From: Populus alba
Lineage: Eukaryota; Streptophyta; Magnoliopsida; Malpighiales; Salicaceae
Direction: 5' to 3'
DNA length: 64,000 bases
Assembly: GCF_005239225.2 (NCBI RefSeq)
Contig: NC_133297.1
Coordinates: 19,952,147 to 20,016,146 of the forward strand
Shown: in pieces, positions 1 to 10,889 of the stretch
Numbering within the stretch: position 1 is the first letter of the stretch
Layout of the letters: each line of letters begins with the position of its first letter
The notes under the pieces: model-generated
What the model was told of the DNA's origin: nothing
Seen by the model: the letters and a program-made list of their open reading frames with translations, nothing else
The model's database searches: none
Translations under genes and position numbers: made by a program

Positions 1-171
1 CTCTGCGAGGTTGCGATAATATAGATAAAATTATAATCCAACAATCATTGTTGATTACATTTTGAAAACCAATGAAGCTTCTTCGGTCTCCCAATTCTAG
101 AACTTCTCTCCTTCGGCTAGCTTTCGAATGAAAGTCCTGACGGTGACTTCTTCCAGAGTGTGGATGGTTAA

Positions 172-465
172 TTACGACATCTTTTCATCCCTTATTCCTG
201 ATTCAATTTTCTTAGCAATGTCCTCAACTTGATCTTCCTCTAGAGTGTTTGTGTTCATTGAAGAAAGCTTCTGAAGGAGGTTTCCATGTCCCTTGTCAAG
301 TTGCATCAAATATGTGGCCTTTGGAAATGAAATCCTGATTGGAGGGATGGCTAAGCTTTCTTCTTCAGGCTTCCTTCCTTCAATCCTAGCCATTCTCTTC
401 TCCCTTCTTGCACCAATAGCTCGCTCGTAATCCTCCTTCTTGGGCTTATATCCAAGCCCAAACCT
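172..465 (-). pseudogene. G-patch-like segment of Tat-like polyprotein
   Basis: Continuing on the minus strand after a TAG stop, the translation reads FGLGYKPKKEDYERAIGARR, the G-patch-like motif that follows the protease in Tat/Ogre elements. It is followed by an open 73-residue stretch starting MARIEGRKPEEESL and ending at a stop at 172. G-patch domains bind nucleic acid or RNA helicases; their role in these elements is not settled. Below 172 more weakly similar residues can be read to about 60, with stops. Confidence 0.6.
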
Positions 466-1074
466 CTATTCTACAGCTTTTAGTTTCATTATATCAATCC
501 ATTCAAGCCTTCCTTTCTCAATGTCATATGTGGAAGGAATCTTGTGTTTCAAAAAGCTTTTAGCAGCTATTTTGGTGGCCTTCGAGATTTCTAGCTTCCT
601 TACCACAGTGTTCTCAGGCATCCACTCGATATTCACAACCTCAAATGCATGAAGGTTTCCATCCTTACAATCTTCAGCTTCAATGAATGGAACTGCCACA
701 TTTCTTACCATTGATATGGTCTCCTCAGCCTTGACAGTATCCAGAACACCATTGGCAATGTACTTCAAAATTTGATGTAGCGAGGAGGTGACAGCTCCCG
801 CAGAATGTATCCATGGCCTTCCTAACAACATACTATAGGAAGGGTGGATATCCATCACTTGAAGGGTTACTAGAAAGACTTGTGGACCCACAGCTAGTTC
901 GACCTCAATTGTCCCTATCACTTGCCTTGGCGAGCCATCGCACGCTATAGCCATCATCACACTGGGTAGCATGTGTGAGGGATCTACCAACATTTCATCC
1001 AACATATGCCTTGGTAACACATTAAAAGCCGAGCCGTTATTGATGAGAAATTTACCGATGAGACAATCTTTGCA
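466..1074 (-). pseudogene. aspartic protease domain of Tat-like element
   Basis: The minus-strand translation runs CKDCLIGKFLINNGSAFNVLP, then a block with LLGRPWIHSAGAVTSSLHQ, a strongly conserved end of the retropepsin-like domain in Tat elements. The catalytic triad normally read as D(T/S)G appears as NNGSAFN here, so the catalytic aspartate looks replaced by asparagine and the enzyme is probably inactive. The protease would cut the Gag-Pol polyprotein. The domain is followed in frame by about 80 residues, then a stop (465 side) before the G-patch segment. The open part from 1020 to 466 is 184 residues. Confidence 0.75.
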
Positions 1075-1725
1075 TCAGACTGTGATATACAAGGGCTTGT
1101 TATGTCCAGTTCCTTCAGTGTCAAGTACATATTCCATGAAATATAAGTAATTGGCAGCATGGATCCTCCCTACTAGATGCTCCGTAGTCTTTTGTTCAAT
1201 ATCTTGGGGTATATAGGGCTCATTCAGTACTTTTTGCAAAGCATTACGATGCGGCTTGAAGCTGACTATTAATGACATGATGGAGAGCTTGGCAGGGGTC
1301 TTCTTTAACTGATCCACTATACAGTACTCACTATGCTTCATCAATTTCAGGAACTCATTTGTTTCTTCCTTAGTCACATGTTTATTTACCTCAAACTCTT
1401 TATCGAGGTCCAACACCTCCTTGCCCTTAGCCTTTCTTTGCTTCTCTAGTTCTTCAAGTGTGAAACAACGACCACTCCAAGTTAGCCCACTTAACTCAGT
1501 TCGGAACAACGGCAAAGGAGTTTCGATATTCGAGGTATAACCATAATCTCCAGGCATCACTCCATAGTCTACTTTGTTTGCATATGAGGGCTTAGTTAAT
1601 ACCAATTTCGAGAGCCTATTAGCTATTGATTGGACTCTACGTTTCCCCTGATTCTCTATCATCTCTAACTCTTCATTATCTCTTACAGCCTCAATCCTTA
1701 GCTCTCCTAAAGTTAGCATTCTCAC
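1075..1725 (-). pseudogene. gag-protease linker ORF of Tat-like element
   Basis: An open stretch of 216 residues on the minus strand that overlaps the end of the gag segment by a few bases in another frame, so a frameshift separates them. It contains the run EETNEFLKLMKHSEYCIVDQL, then KTPAKLSIMSLI and a block ending EGTGHNKPLYITV. These blocks lie between gag and the protease in Tat-type polyproteins. The segment has no independent enzymatic role known to me. It stops at a TGA immediately before the protease block (CKDC...), which continues in the next feature. Confidence 0.7.
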
Positions 1726-2240
1726 AACCTTTTGATGAAACTCAATGCATTCATCAATGTGATGCCCTTTCTTTTTATGGAATGGGAAAAATCATTTTCC
1801 CTCATGCAATGTTTAGATGGTTTCTCCAAATGTCCAGATTGTACCAACATCTCGTACAACCTCGTCATGGTCACTCTTAGCACCTTCTCTTTGCTACCGA
1901 CCTCCATAGTATTCACTCCACTACCACCTACAACATGTTTGGGTAAAGGGTTGGAATTCACATTATGCGAATCTTCAAAAGTGACCCATCTGATTTTGAT
2001 AAGCTGCGATACCCTCTTCTTAAAAGCTACGTAGTTTTTAATGCTATGACCCGTATTACCAGCATGGTATTCACAAGTCAACTCGGGGTTTTACCAGGTA
2101 GGGAAAGGTGGCTGCATAGGTGGTAGTGGTAGGGGAGCTATCTGTCCAATACTTAGCAATTTGGCATATAACTCTTTTAAGGTCATTGGCAAAGGTGGTA
2201 ATTGTTCTTCTGGTTGTTAGTTGTCTCTTCTTTGGTAAAT
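1722..2240 (-). pseudogene. gag C-terminal part of Tat-like element
   Basis: The minus-strand translation has a proline-rich stretch (around 2100-2220) followed by the segment beginning CEYHAGNTGHS, which matches the CxxH-GxxGHxxxxC signature of Tat gag proteins. The last expected cysteine is replaced by tyrosine (NYVAF), so the metal-binding knuckle is probably dead. A stop codon interrupts the frame just before the CEYH segment (near 2090). The following part up to 1722 is the usual low-similarity linker. In an active element this protein would form the particle core and bind the RNA. It is broken and without visible regulation here. Confidence 0.7.
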
Positions 2241-3141
2241 GTTTATGTTAATTGGCCAGGAATTTTATTTGATAGAGTTGGTTTGGGAGGTAGGTGTTTG
2301 GTAGTTTTTTCCTTTCCCTTGGTACCTGCTTTCTAAGTTATTCAATTAAAAGTATTAATATTAAAAATAGTATTACTTGTTTTATAAATATAATTATTTT
2401 TATTATAATTAATATTATTAATAAGATAATTAATAATTTTGAAAAAAAATATTATCAATATTTTAAAACAACCATGATTTGATTTGAAGTGTAAAAATTA
2501 ATGATAATTTTATTATTACTATTATTATCATTATCATTAATAAATTTTTAAAAACTATTATCACTATCAAAGAGAAACCATAATTTTTTTTGAAAGATTA
2601 AAAAAAATAAAAATTTTGGCAAAAAAAAAAAAAAAAAAATTGACTGCTTCAGAACCGTATCTTGGTAATGATTATTTGCATGTTGGTGATGGTAAGGGCC
2701 TTCTTATATCTCATCTCGGTTATACAAAAAAAATAAAACTTTTGGCAGATAAGTGAAATATTATTATTAATATTATAAATATTATTATTGGATTTGGCGT
2801 TGAAGTCAGATTCAATGCTTTTATAATGTTTTTAATCTTATATTTTTTTAATATTTTAAAAGGTGAATCCTAGCATAGCTAGGAAACCAGTTTATCGTAA
2901 TTGGTTTCTATTTGAAGTTTCACCGCCCATATTCTATAACAAGAATACATCCTAAGTCATCTTTACGCTTCTGCCCCCGACTTGTAGCATATTCTATATT
3001 TAATGCCTATTTTTAATATTAATACTTTTAATTTAAATAAAAATAATAATATTTATAACAATAATAATAATAATAATCATAATTTTTATATTAATAAATT
3101 TAATTATAATAAAAATAATTATAGTTAGAAACCTAAGACCC
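2241..3141. other. AT-rich filler with TTA/TAA-type low complexity
   Basis: No gene is visible. The stretch is dominated by runs of A, T and TTA/TAA triplets (for example 2370-2470, 2500-2560, 2755-2790, 3000-3120) and a long A run near 2620-2639. One short Copia-derived scrap (about 2640-2735) is listed separately. 2870-2990 is less AT-rich but I do not recognise it. Confidence 0.7.
2640..2735 (+). mobile_element. short scrap of Ale-like Copia protease region
   Basis: About 90 bases here match the stretch at 28600-28690 of the Copia element downstream almost base for base (the part coding ASEPYLGN and following residues), with a handful of differences. Neither side continues as Copia sequence. 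It is preceded by a long A run. It looks like filler DNA captured during break repair or a deletion remnant. Confidence 0.75.
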
Positions 3142-3330
3142 AAGAACCTTGGGTCTTGATACAACACCCATTAGCCTTGGGTACTGACGTCAGACCTAAG
3201 TGCTTTGGGTCTTGACTTAGCCAAAGAAAACTGGGTCCCGACACAGGACCCATTAGCTTTGGGTACAAACGCCAAACCCTAGTGCTTTGGGTCCTGACAC
3301 AGCCCAAGAAAATTAGGTCCTATCACAGAA
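3142..3330. repeat. 82-bp tandem repeat, about 2.3 copies
   Basis: The unit begins AAGAA and contains two GGGT-rich blocks (CTTTGGGT, CTTGGGT). Copies start at 3142, 3224 and 3306 (partial), so the period is 82 bp with clear divergence between copies. Any reading frame through it is a by-product of the repeat. Confidence 0.75.
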
Positions 3331-3497
3331 TCAATAATGTTGGGCTAAATCCAAAGTTATTTTGGCTTGGTTCGGTTCAGTTATTTAAGAACAAAAACCA
3401 GTTTTAATTGACCAGTTCTGGTTCGGTTTTATTTGGCTCGGTTTTTTGTAGTTTTTTTTTGTTTGGGTTCAGTTTGGTTTTTTCGGTTATTTCAATA

Positions 3498-3725
3498 GTG
3501 CCTTTTTAGTCGTCAAATTTTTTATTTATTTCATGTGATTTTTTTTAGTTGATGATATCTTATATTTATATATTCTTGGCAGTTAATTGTCCGAACTTGA
3601 TCCAAGGCAATGTTGATGAGATAAAGTTTAAATTTATAGCATAAAAGCATATTAAAAAGAAAAGAGACCAAACATTAAAAAAAAAATTAGCATGGCTTTT
3701 CTAGAATTCATGCGAAAATATACTT
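3498..3725. repeat. dispersed repeat, copy 1 (partner at 12622)
   Basis: About 225 bp that reappear at 12622-12845 in the same orientation, with scattered substitutions and small indels. Shared landmarks include GAACTTGATCCAAGGC and GCATGGCTTTTCTAGAATT. There is no coding signal. The identity of the repeat family is unknown to me. Confidence 0.75.
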
Positions 3726-3826
3726 TTGCATATTAATTTAGTCAAACCAAACTGATTAATTATTCTGATCATTAATTGTTTTTGTTGCCTTGGTTAATTT
3801 TTATAAAATGAACTCAAATCGATTGG

Positions 3827-4670
3827 AAAGTTATGGTACGATGACAAACACTTCAAAGCTAGCTTGTTAACGTATAGTTCCTCCAGCCCTAACAACTAAC
3901 ACTAAGCATTGTCAAAACCATTGCATCTGAACCTACTAATAAACATGCACAATTTTCCTTTATCTGATCCTACTAATACGTAGATGACGTTGAAATAAAC
4001 CGCGACCTCTAGATTTAGAAACGTGTGCTAACTAAGTACGCAACAACACAAAATTATTATCATAGTAATCAAATATATATATTGAACAATGAAGTACCAA
4101 AAAAAGCAGTTTGATCTTTGTTGAAACTATAAAAGCAGAGAATTAAAAAAAAAACCAACATTATTCTACATAAAAATAATAGAGTTAAATTCTTACCTTC
4201 GAAGACGGTTTATATATATATATATATATACACACACAAATCAAAGCTCAAACCAATTTTCAGAAGTTTACATAGCAATTTGATCTATGGATTTCACACT
4301 AATAACCCTTTGCGAGTCTCAAAAAAGAGGAACCTTCTCGTCTTCTCTGTTTCACTTGTAGGATTGAAGGGTGGAGAATGCTTTTCAGTTTTCAATACTT
4401 CTTTTCAACATTAACCTGGCCCCTAACGATCTACATACAGGATTTCAACGTCATCTACGTTGTGCCCACGTATGAGTAGGTTCAGATAAAGGAAAATTGT
4501 GCATGTTTATTTCTACAGAGAAGCTTTGAAACTTGGAAGGATAACTTGTCTTCAAAGAATTTATAAGCAGATGCAATTGTTGTGACAATGCTTAGTGTTA
4601 GTTGTTAGGGCTGGAGGAACTATACGTTAACAAGCTAGCTTTCAAGTGTTTGTCGTCGCACCATAACTTT
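3827..4670. mobile_element. 844-bp inverted-repeat (foldback-like) element
   Basis: The left arm (3827-3996) and right arm (4442-4670) are reverse complements. The outer 110 bases match with only a few differences. The right arm has an extra block of about 55 bp in the middle. Ends read AAAGTTATGG and CCATAACTTT. The 445-bp centre contains a (TA)n(CA)n microsatellite at 4210-4238 and no recognisable gene. I see no convincing target-site duplication, so a foldback transposon, a MULE-like relic or a simple inverted duplication are all possible. Confidence 0.7.
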
Positions 4671-5378
4671 TGTTAATGAAGACACGGGTGTTTTATGGTT
4701 TTATTTCCTTTTTTATCTTTTTATTAACCACCTGCAACAAGGCTATGTATATTTTATTGCTGTTTGTATTGATCAAATCACACTATCTTGCTGCTTAACC
4801 TCAAGCATTACTCAGTTGTAAGAAACTTGACCAACTAATTTCACAAATACGTGGAGGATAGGTCGTTCTAAAAAAAAAATACAGTATGAACATTTCCTTG
4901 CAAGCCTACACACACACACTGAATCTCCCTAATTTACTAGTAAAAAGATGATGGCTTCAACATTTTAAGTGAGAAAGAGAATGGTATAAAGCACCCATCA
5001 CCTCCAAAAGGCTCTGTACATGGGTCCTCTTCAGGTGCATTCACTAGGGTAAGTGCAAGCATTATAGCCTGCAGTTTATGCGCAAATGCAGTAACATGAA
5101 GTGGGATTAGTAAAACCAAAAAGGAAGTGTTTTGAGAAAACTTAGTGGGGTTGTTGGAAGAGAAAATGGCTGATTGTGAGAAATCACAGTTCCAAGGATT
5201 TTTATCAGAAGTTTGATAGAAGAGATTCATGGTAGAAGCAGCATGAGATGCTATTGTGTTCGGTTCAAAGCAAGCCCCGCCTGGTTGGATCGGACCACGG
5301 TCAATCCCTCAACCACAAACAAAATCCAGATTAGCCTGCAATTGTGCATCTGATACATCTGATTAAAAGTTTGGGTCT
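4671..5378. other. no recognisable gene or element
   Basis: Ordinary non-repetitive sequence. A 97-codon minus-strand ORF at 4937-5230 has no motif I recognise and is not called. A short CA run is at about 4911-4919. Confidence 0.5.
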
Positions 5379-5672
5379 GAGGACAGTTTCTGAAGCATTT
5401 TGTTTCTTTATGCTCACATTCAGTACTAATAACGAAGAGAGCAAGATGGAAATTATTTGTGACTAGACAGAAGCAAAGAATGAGTAAATAAAATACCTAA
5501 GAGCAAAACTTTTAATCAGCATGCCTGTCATTGTACGCAATTCTGGTACATCTGTTTAAAATTATTTGTGAGGACAGTTTCTGAAGCATTTTGTTTCTTT
5601 ATGCTCACATTCAGTACTAATAACGAAGAGAGCGAGATGGAAATTATTTGTGACTAGACAGAAGCAAAGAAT
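5379..5672. repeat. direct duplication, 103-bp copies at 5379-5481 and 5570-5672
   Basis: Both copies run from GAGGACAGTTTCTGAAGC to AGCAAAGAAT and differ at about one position (GAGCAAG versus GAGCGAG). They are 191 bp apart start to start. The second copy ends exactly where CACTA-like subterminal sequence begins. Confidence 0.85.
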
Positions 5673-5684
5673 AATTCTGTCAGT

Positions 5685-5955
5685 AAATTATGGTGATAAT
5701 TACCGATGGATATTATTCCATCAGTAATTCAGTCAGTATATACCGGCATACCAACTGAATTACAAATGAAAAATGTAGAATTTTTTTAAAAAAAAAAAAA
5801 TAGTTCGATGAGGTGGTAGTTTTTGTGGACAATTTTACCAACAGAATGACCGAAGGATTCACACTGGAATCTCTATACAGTGACATGACTAATTTCACTG
5901 TCAGAATTACTGAGGGAATCACCGACAGAAGTATTCCGTCAGTAAATCCCTCGGT
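5685..5955. repeat. CACTA left subterminal repeat region
   Basis: Contains short direct and inverted copies of the family motif (TTACCGATGG, ATTCCATCAG, CACCGACAGA, TTCCGTCAGT). The segment at 5919-5955 resembles the subterminal sequence at 63918-63960 of the second CACTA element in the same orientation. Transposase of this superfamily is known to bind such subterminal repeats. Confidence 0.7.
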
Positions 5956-6647
5956 AAGAGTTAATATATTACCACTCTGCCTACCCTCTCCTCCCCTATT
6001 TCTCCTTCTTCTTCCCCATCTCAACTCTCCCCACCCAAACTACAAACAACCACCCCCCTAAAAATATCCCCCTCTTCCCAACACAAGTCATGTCTCTATA
6101 ACGTTTGTGGTCACAACATCCGTGTTCTAATTTATTGTGGATTTTATCATTTTTTGTAAGTAAATCTATCTTTTTTAATTTTAACATTTAAATGTCAATT
6201 TTATTGTTTTTTATTGTTTTTTTAGTGTATATATTTTGTTAGTGTATGTACATGTTTTATTGTTATTTCTCAAACAAACTTGTAGTATGAATGTATAATT
6301 TTGTATTTGTTATGGTTTGTTTTAGATTTTGTAAAATTGTATTAGTTTGTAAATTGTTGAAACTTTGTTGAATTACCGAATTAAATGTGTTGTGATGAAA
6401 TAATTAATAGCTTGTTTAACAGGTCCGATTTAATTTTTATCAATGCTATTACGGAGCTGTAATTTCTGTAAATTTATATGTATAAATTTGTATGGATATT
6501 GATAATTGATAATAAATATTTAGGAGAAGTTTTAATTAGTTTGTTGAATAATCTCCAGGTAAACCAATAGTTTTGAAAATTTATTTACTTAACATAGTTA
6601 ATTAATACATGTTGTCATCATAATTTTATAGAGGTTCGATAGAAGTC

Positions 6648-7725
6648 ATGGATGATCGTTCATGGATATATCGAGATTCACCCAAAAGATTGTGGAGGAT
6701 GAGTTATTGTAATGGGGTTCAGGATTTTATTAATTTCGCAACATCTATTTCCAGAACTTTTACTGAAGGCGGTATTAGTTGTTCATGCAGGAAATGTAAA
6801 AATAAAAAGTATATGCATCCAAATGTTGTAATGATGCACCTTCTACACAAAGGGTCCATGAAAGATTACACATGTTGGTAAGCACACAGAGAACTATTTG
6901 TTTGTAATGAGAGCGTGGTAGAAAGGATGGTTGGGTCAACTCTTAGTTCTAGCAATGTGCATGGAGTTGCAAATGACAACAATAATCCTTACAGTAATAT
7001 GGTTATGGATGCAATGAGAATGAATTAAGGTAATGGCAGTCAATGTCCAATCATAGAAGAAGAACCTAATGCAGATGCAACAAGGTTTTTTTTATATGTT
7101 GAAAGATTCTGACGAACCATTATGAGATTGTTGCATGAACCACAGTAAATTATTGGTCATAGCACAGATGTTCACTATCAAGTCAGATCACAAGATGAGT
7201 GTGGCCGGTTATGAAAAAATTATCAAATGGGCTAGAAACATTTTACTTGAAGGGAACAAGCTAAAAAAGAACTTCTATGCTGCAAAGTCCATGATGAAAC
7301 CCCTCGGGTTAGGATACCATAAAATTGATATGTGCTCTAACTTCTGCATGTTATACTAACTTAAAAATGTTGAGCTGACCGAATGCATGACATGTGAGCA
7401 TTCGCATTACAAACCCATGAATGGCAGGGGAAAGACTCTTGTGACATATGAAAAACTTAGATACTTCACAATCACACCTAGACTGTAGAGGTTATTCATG
7501 TCACTAAGGACTATTGAGCACGTGACATGGCACCAATCACATGATGCGGTTGATAGAGTGATAGTGCATCCTTCTGACGGCGAAGCATGGAAACACTTTA
7601 ACAATATGCATCCTCACTTTTCAACTTAATCAAGGAACGTGCATCTTGGATTGTATACTGACGGATTCAACCCATTCAGGTCATTTGCCGCTCCTGCAAA
7701 CACTCATTTTGTAATTTAAGTGTTT
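6648..7725 (+). pseudogene. TNP2-type CACTA transposase, N-terminal remnant
   Basis: The ATG at 6648 opens a 77-residue stretch beginning MDDRSWIYRDSPKRLW, with SCSCRKCKNKKYMHP. This is the transposase-associated N-terminal domain of CACTA TNP2 proteins, including its CxCRKC cluster. After several stops, 7135-7359 (MNHSKLLVIAQMFTIKSD to IDMCSNFCMLY) and the following frame-matching stretch with TCEHSHYKP and ATNTHF-like text up to about 7725 match the next TNP2 region. The match ends at the phrase DGFNPFRSFAAP, where the catalytic transposase part should begin, so that part is missing. The protein would cut the element ends; this copy cannot. A CT-rich leader (5970-6130) precedes it. Confidence 0.8.
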
Positions 7726-7779
7726 GCAAGATGATAAATATGCCATACAAACACAATTTGTCATGAATAGTGTACCATT

Positions 7780-8215
7780 ACCTATAGATTTCTAAATGGA
7801 CATCATCCATCGGTATTTTATAGAGAGTTGAAAAATATTTACTACATATGCCACTATCACCGACGTTGATACCGACGAACATATTTCGTCGGTATTTTAC
7901 AGAGAGTTGCAAAATATTTACTACACATGCCATAATCATTAACGTCTCTACAAACAGATATAGTTCGTCGGTATTTGTCGATGCAGTTCACAATTACTGA
8001 CGAACTCACCGACAGACTTTGCAAATTCCAAAGGCCAGGTATTAATGCATCTCTGACTGCGTGAATATGCCGATGGACTACGAAAAATCTGGAGGGTCAT
8101 TTAAAAATTTGAGGGTCATTTAAAAATTTTAGTGTGAAATTCAAAATTTACAAATGGAATAATTAAAAATAATATTATTTAAATAGGTTGTTGGTGAGTC
8201 CATCGGTAAAACTGC
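7780..8215. repeat. internal CACTA subterminal-type repeat array
   Basis: Units of about 65-75 bp containing TCGGTATTTTA-AGAGAGTTG-AAAATATTTACTAC-ATATGCCA recur here at least three times and match the array at 10890-11190 in the same orientation. It lies between the truncated TNP2 and the TNP1-like gene, where a normal element would have no subterminal repeats. Confidence 0.75.
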
Positions 8216-8217
8216 AC

Positions 8218-8224
8218 TATAAAT
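8218..8224 (+). promoter_or_regulatory. probable TATA box of the TNP1-like unit
   Basis: TATAAAT lies just downstream of the subterminal repeats and about 40 bp upstream of a CT-rich leader (8255-8295), a usual arrangement for a plant promoter. No transcript evidence is available. Confidence 0.4.
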
Positions 8225-8976
8225 CTCAGTGACCGCCCATTCAGTTCATTTCTCTCCTCTTTCATTTCATATCATCTTTTTTCTCTCTTCTATTGCAAAA
8301 ATTTTCATTTTTTCCTTGTAATCTTTAGCTCCTTGTAATCTTCAACAAATTAAAAGATATGTATTTTCATTTAATATGCTTAATGATTTTATTTTTCTCA
8401 TTTTTTCTTTGTTTTATTAATAATATATTTTTGTTATGTTTTTAGTTTTTTTATATTGTATGTAGAAAAATATTGAAATAAATACACCATTAAGGTAAGC
8501 ATTTTTATTCCTCAAGTTTGTAGTTTTTTTTCTTAATTTGTTCAATATATTTTATTGTTTGTATTGCCACAATAATTGAATACTTTGTTGAATTTTAATT
8601 GTTATTGTTGAAGTTACCTTGTAAATGGTAATTGAATATATATGATTAAATTTAATTATTTTATCTCAATTTTACTCTATTATTGCATGATATGTGTTTA
8701 ATTATTTCCATTAATTTTAATTGTTATTGATGAATTTCTATAGATGTTAGTTGAATATATAAAATTAAATGTTATTCTTTTCTTTATTTTATTGTTAAAT
8801 TTGTATAGATGTTAGGTTATATAAAAAAAATTCAATAGAGTGAATTGGTTTGTGGATGTTGTTAATATTTACAGGTTTAACAACTTTGGATAGTCTCCAG
8901 TATAGGGGAGATGCTGCCAAATTGTTTTTTTAATAATCGATTTAAATTATGCTATTATTCATATAAATTTGTGTAG

Positions 8977-10696
8977 ATGCATAGAATGAAATCAACAGCA
9001 CGTCGTGAGCATATGGTTGCAGCTAGTTCTTCTAGCAACGAGGATGACTTGTCTTTAGGTGCCGATCAAGAAGAGGCACTTGCGCCAACTCATGATGCTG
9101 CCTCTTCGAGCACGGTTTCATAACGCAGAGGCGATGTGCCTTCATAATGGAATCTATTCACCCGCAAGTACCAAGCACATTGGAAGGATGACCTTTCAAT
9201 GTAAGTTTGTTTCGGTTTTACTTTTTTTTTTTTAATTATAACATAATTTATGAATAACTAATTAATATTTCATTAATTTAATTTTTTTCAGGTTCACAAA
9301 CATTGAGGCTGCCCGAGTAATAACATTGGCGTTTAAATCGCCGATGGAGATTCCATTATTTCAATGGAGTCAGGTTTCCATACATCGTGAATGGAGACCT
9401 TATATCAATGCATGGTTTCGAAGATTTTAGGTTGGTGTAAAATTCTAATTTCTAGCTTATTTTTAATATATTATTATTATAATTGTAGATAAATTATTAT
9501 TTTTATTTTAAATAAATTATTTATACACAGCACAAATTCGAGTGGGACAGTGCGCATGACAATGTTGCGAGAAGGGTGTTGGAAAATCACGCGGCAACTA
9601 AGTAACATATTCTGTTGCAATACGATATATATTTTTAAAAAAATTATGTTTTAAAATCTAATTTGTCACTATGGAAGTAGGTTGCGTGATTTTTGGTATG
9701 AATCACAAAAAAGAAACCAAAAAATACGTGAGAGATAACGGTCTCCAAGGCTAGAATGACGTGGTAGCTTGGAGGGATTTTAAACGGCCATATGTCCTGG
9801 GGGATTTATGGCCACAATATATTCATAACATGATGTCTAAGCGGTTCATGCGATGCTCATAGTCTGATGCCGACAACCGGAACCAGCAAATTCATGGTTC
9901 CGTGACCACGCACACGGGTGGCTCCGTTCCGTTTACTGCACATGTAAAACGGATGGTAAGATTAATTTAAATGAAATATATCATTAATTAATTTGTTGTT
10001 ACTTATAAATATATTTAACTTGCAACATTATTTTTTAAAGGCTACGTCTCTTAGACGTGAGTCGAGCCCAATATAGTTGTTTATAGAGACACGTGCGGAG
10101 TGAAGACCGCTAAAAAGGGGTGCAACAGTTCGTGAACAATCGCGCTCAACACTTTGTGGTATGTTGGTTATTTCATTTTATTTTGTAAGTTATTATTTTC
10201 TTGAATTGAATATGATTAATTTTTTAAAAAAATTCAGGAGACCTATAATAGTCGGTTAAGGGAGAGATATGGGGATGATCCTTCGATCCATTCAGATTTT
10301 GATCCGGATTTGTGGATGGAGGTAGGATCATTTGGTGAACCCAATAAAAATCGGGTGTACGGGCTCTCCATTACTACAGTCGAGAACTTGTGGGCAGCCC
10401 ATAGTGTCTCAATCGTTGGGAGCTCCTAATCAGTACCGCGCACCCAATCTGAGGAGTTCATGGCCTTGAAACAACAATATGAAAGACTCTTGGCGGATTA
10501 TGAACAACTCCGCCAAATGGTCATGGACATTAGATCACAGATGGATGATACATGTTGTAACGTGCACCCTCTTTTTGAAACATACGTTTTAATGATGTCC
10601 CTTGGGAAAAACCCGAGCCCGCCGAAACTCCGCCTGGACCTCCTGCCTCTATCTCTGCCATTGTTCTGGTTTAATTTTTTTTTTTTGGAAACATGA
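8977..10696 (+). pseudogene. TNP1/TNPA-like CACTA accessory protein (Transposase_24 type)
   Basis: Exon-like pieces on the plus strand line up with the second protein of plant CACTA elements. They are 8977-9200 (start MHRMKSTARREH, then NLFTRKYQAHWKDD), 9291-9430 (IEAARVITLAFKSPMEIPL), 9531-9605 (KFEWDSAHDN), 9680-9955, 10040-10160 and 10237-10690 (RLRERYGDDPSIHSDFDPD, then NRVYGLSITTVENL, then a coiled-coil-like MALKQQYERLLADYEQLRQM). AT-rich intron-like gaps with GT/AG-like edges separate them. In-frame stops occur after SSSTVS near 9121 and in the 9700-9900 part, so the gene is dead. The product would bind subterminal repeats and assist transposition. Confidence 0.7.
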
Positions 10697-10889
10697 CCAG
10701 CCCATGCATTTGGCAGGTTCGGCCCATAAATTTCAAAGTTTTTGTTTCAATCAATATTGGATGAATAATATTTAACTTTATTTTCATATTTTTAATGTTT
10801 CATACACTTTTATTTGCATAATTGGTTTTTTTTACTATTAATTTATAATAATTTATATTATTTATTCTAAATAATTTTTAATTTTTTTA

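Larger units (their letters stand above)
60..2240 (-). mobile_element. Tat-like Ty3/gypsy retrotransposon fragment (gag end, protease, G-patch)
   Basis: Read on the minus strand, this stretch gives in order a gag C-terminal segment, a linker, an aspartic-protease domain ending in a typical LLGRPWIH block, and a G-patch-like segment (FGLGYKP). That order is known from plant Tat/Ogre-type gypsy elements. The reading frame is broken by several stops and shifts. Reverse transcriptase and integrase would lie beyond position 1 and are not in the window. No LTR of this element is visible here. The family call is by motif recognition only. Confidence 0.8.

Noticed and set aside
4937..5230. 97-codon minus-strand ORF beginning MNLFYQTSDKNPWNCD
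   Set aside because: No recognisable domain, no supporting context, and it lies in sequence rich in repeats; chance ORF cannot be excluded, so it is not called as a gene.
6648..10696. Reading the CACTA genes as intact host genes
   Set aside because: In-frame stops, missing catalytic part of TNP2 and flanking subterminal repeats identify them as transposon remnants.
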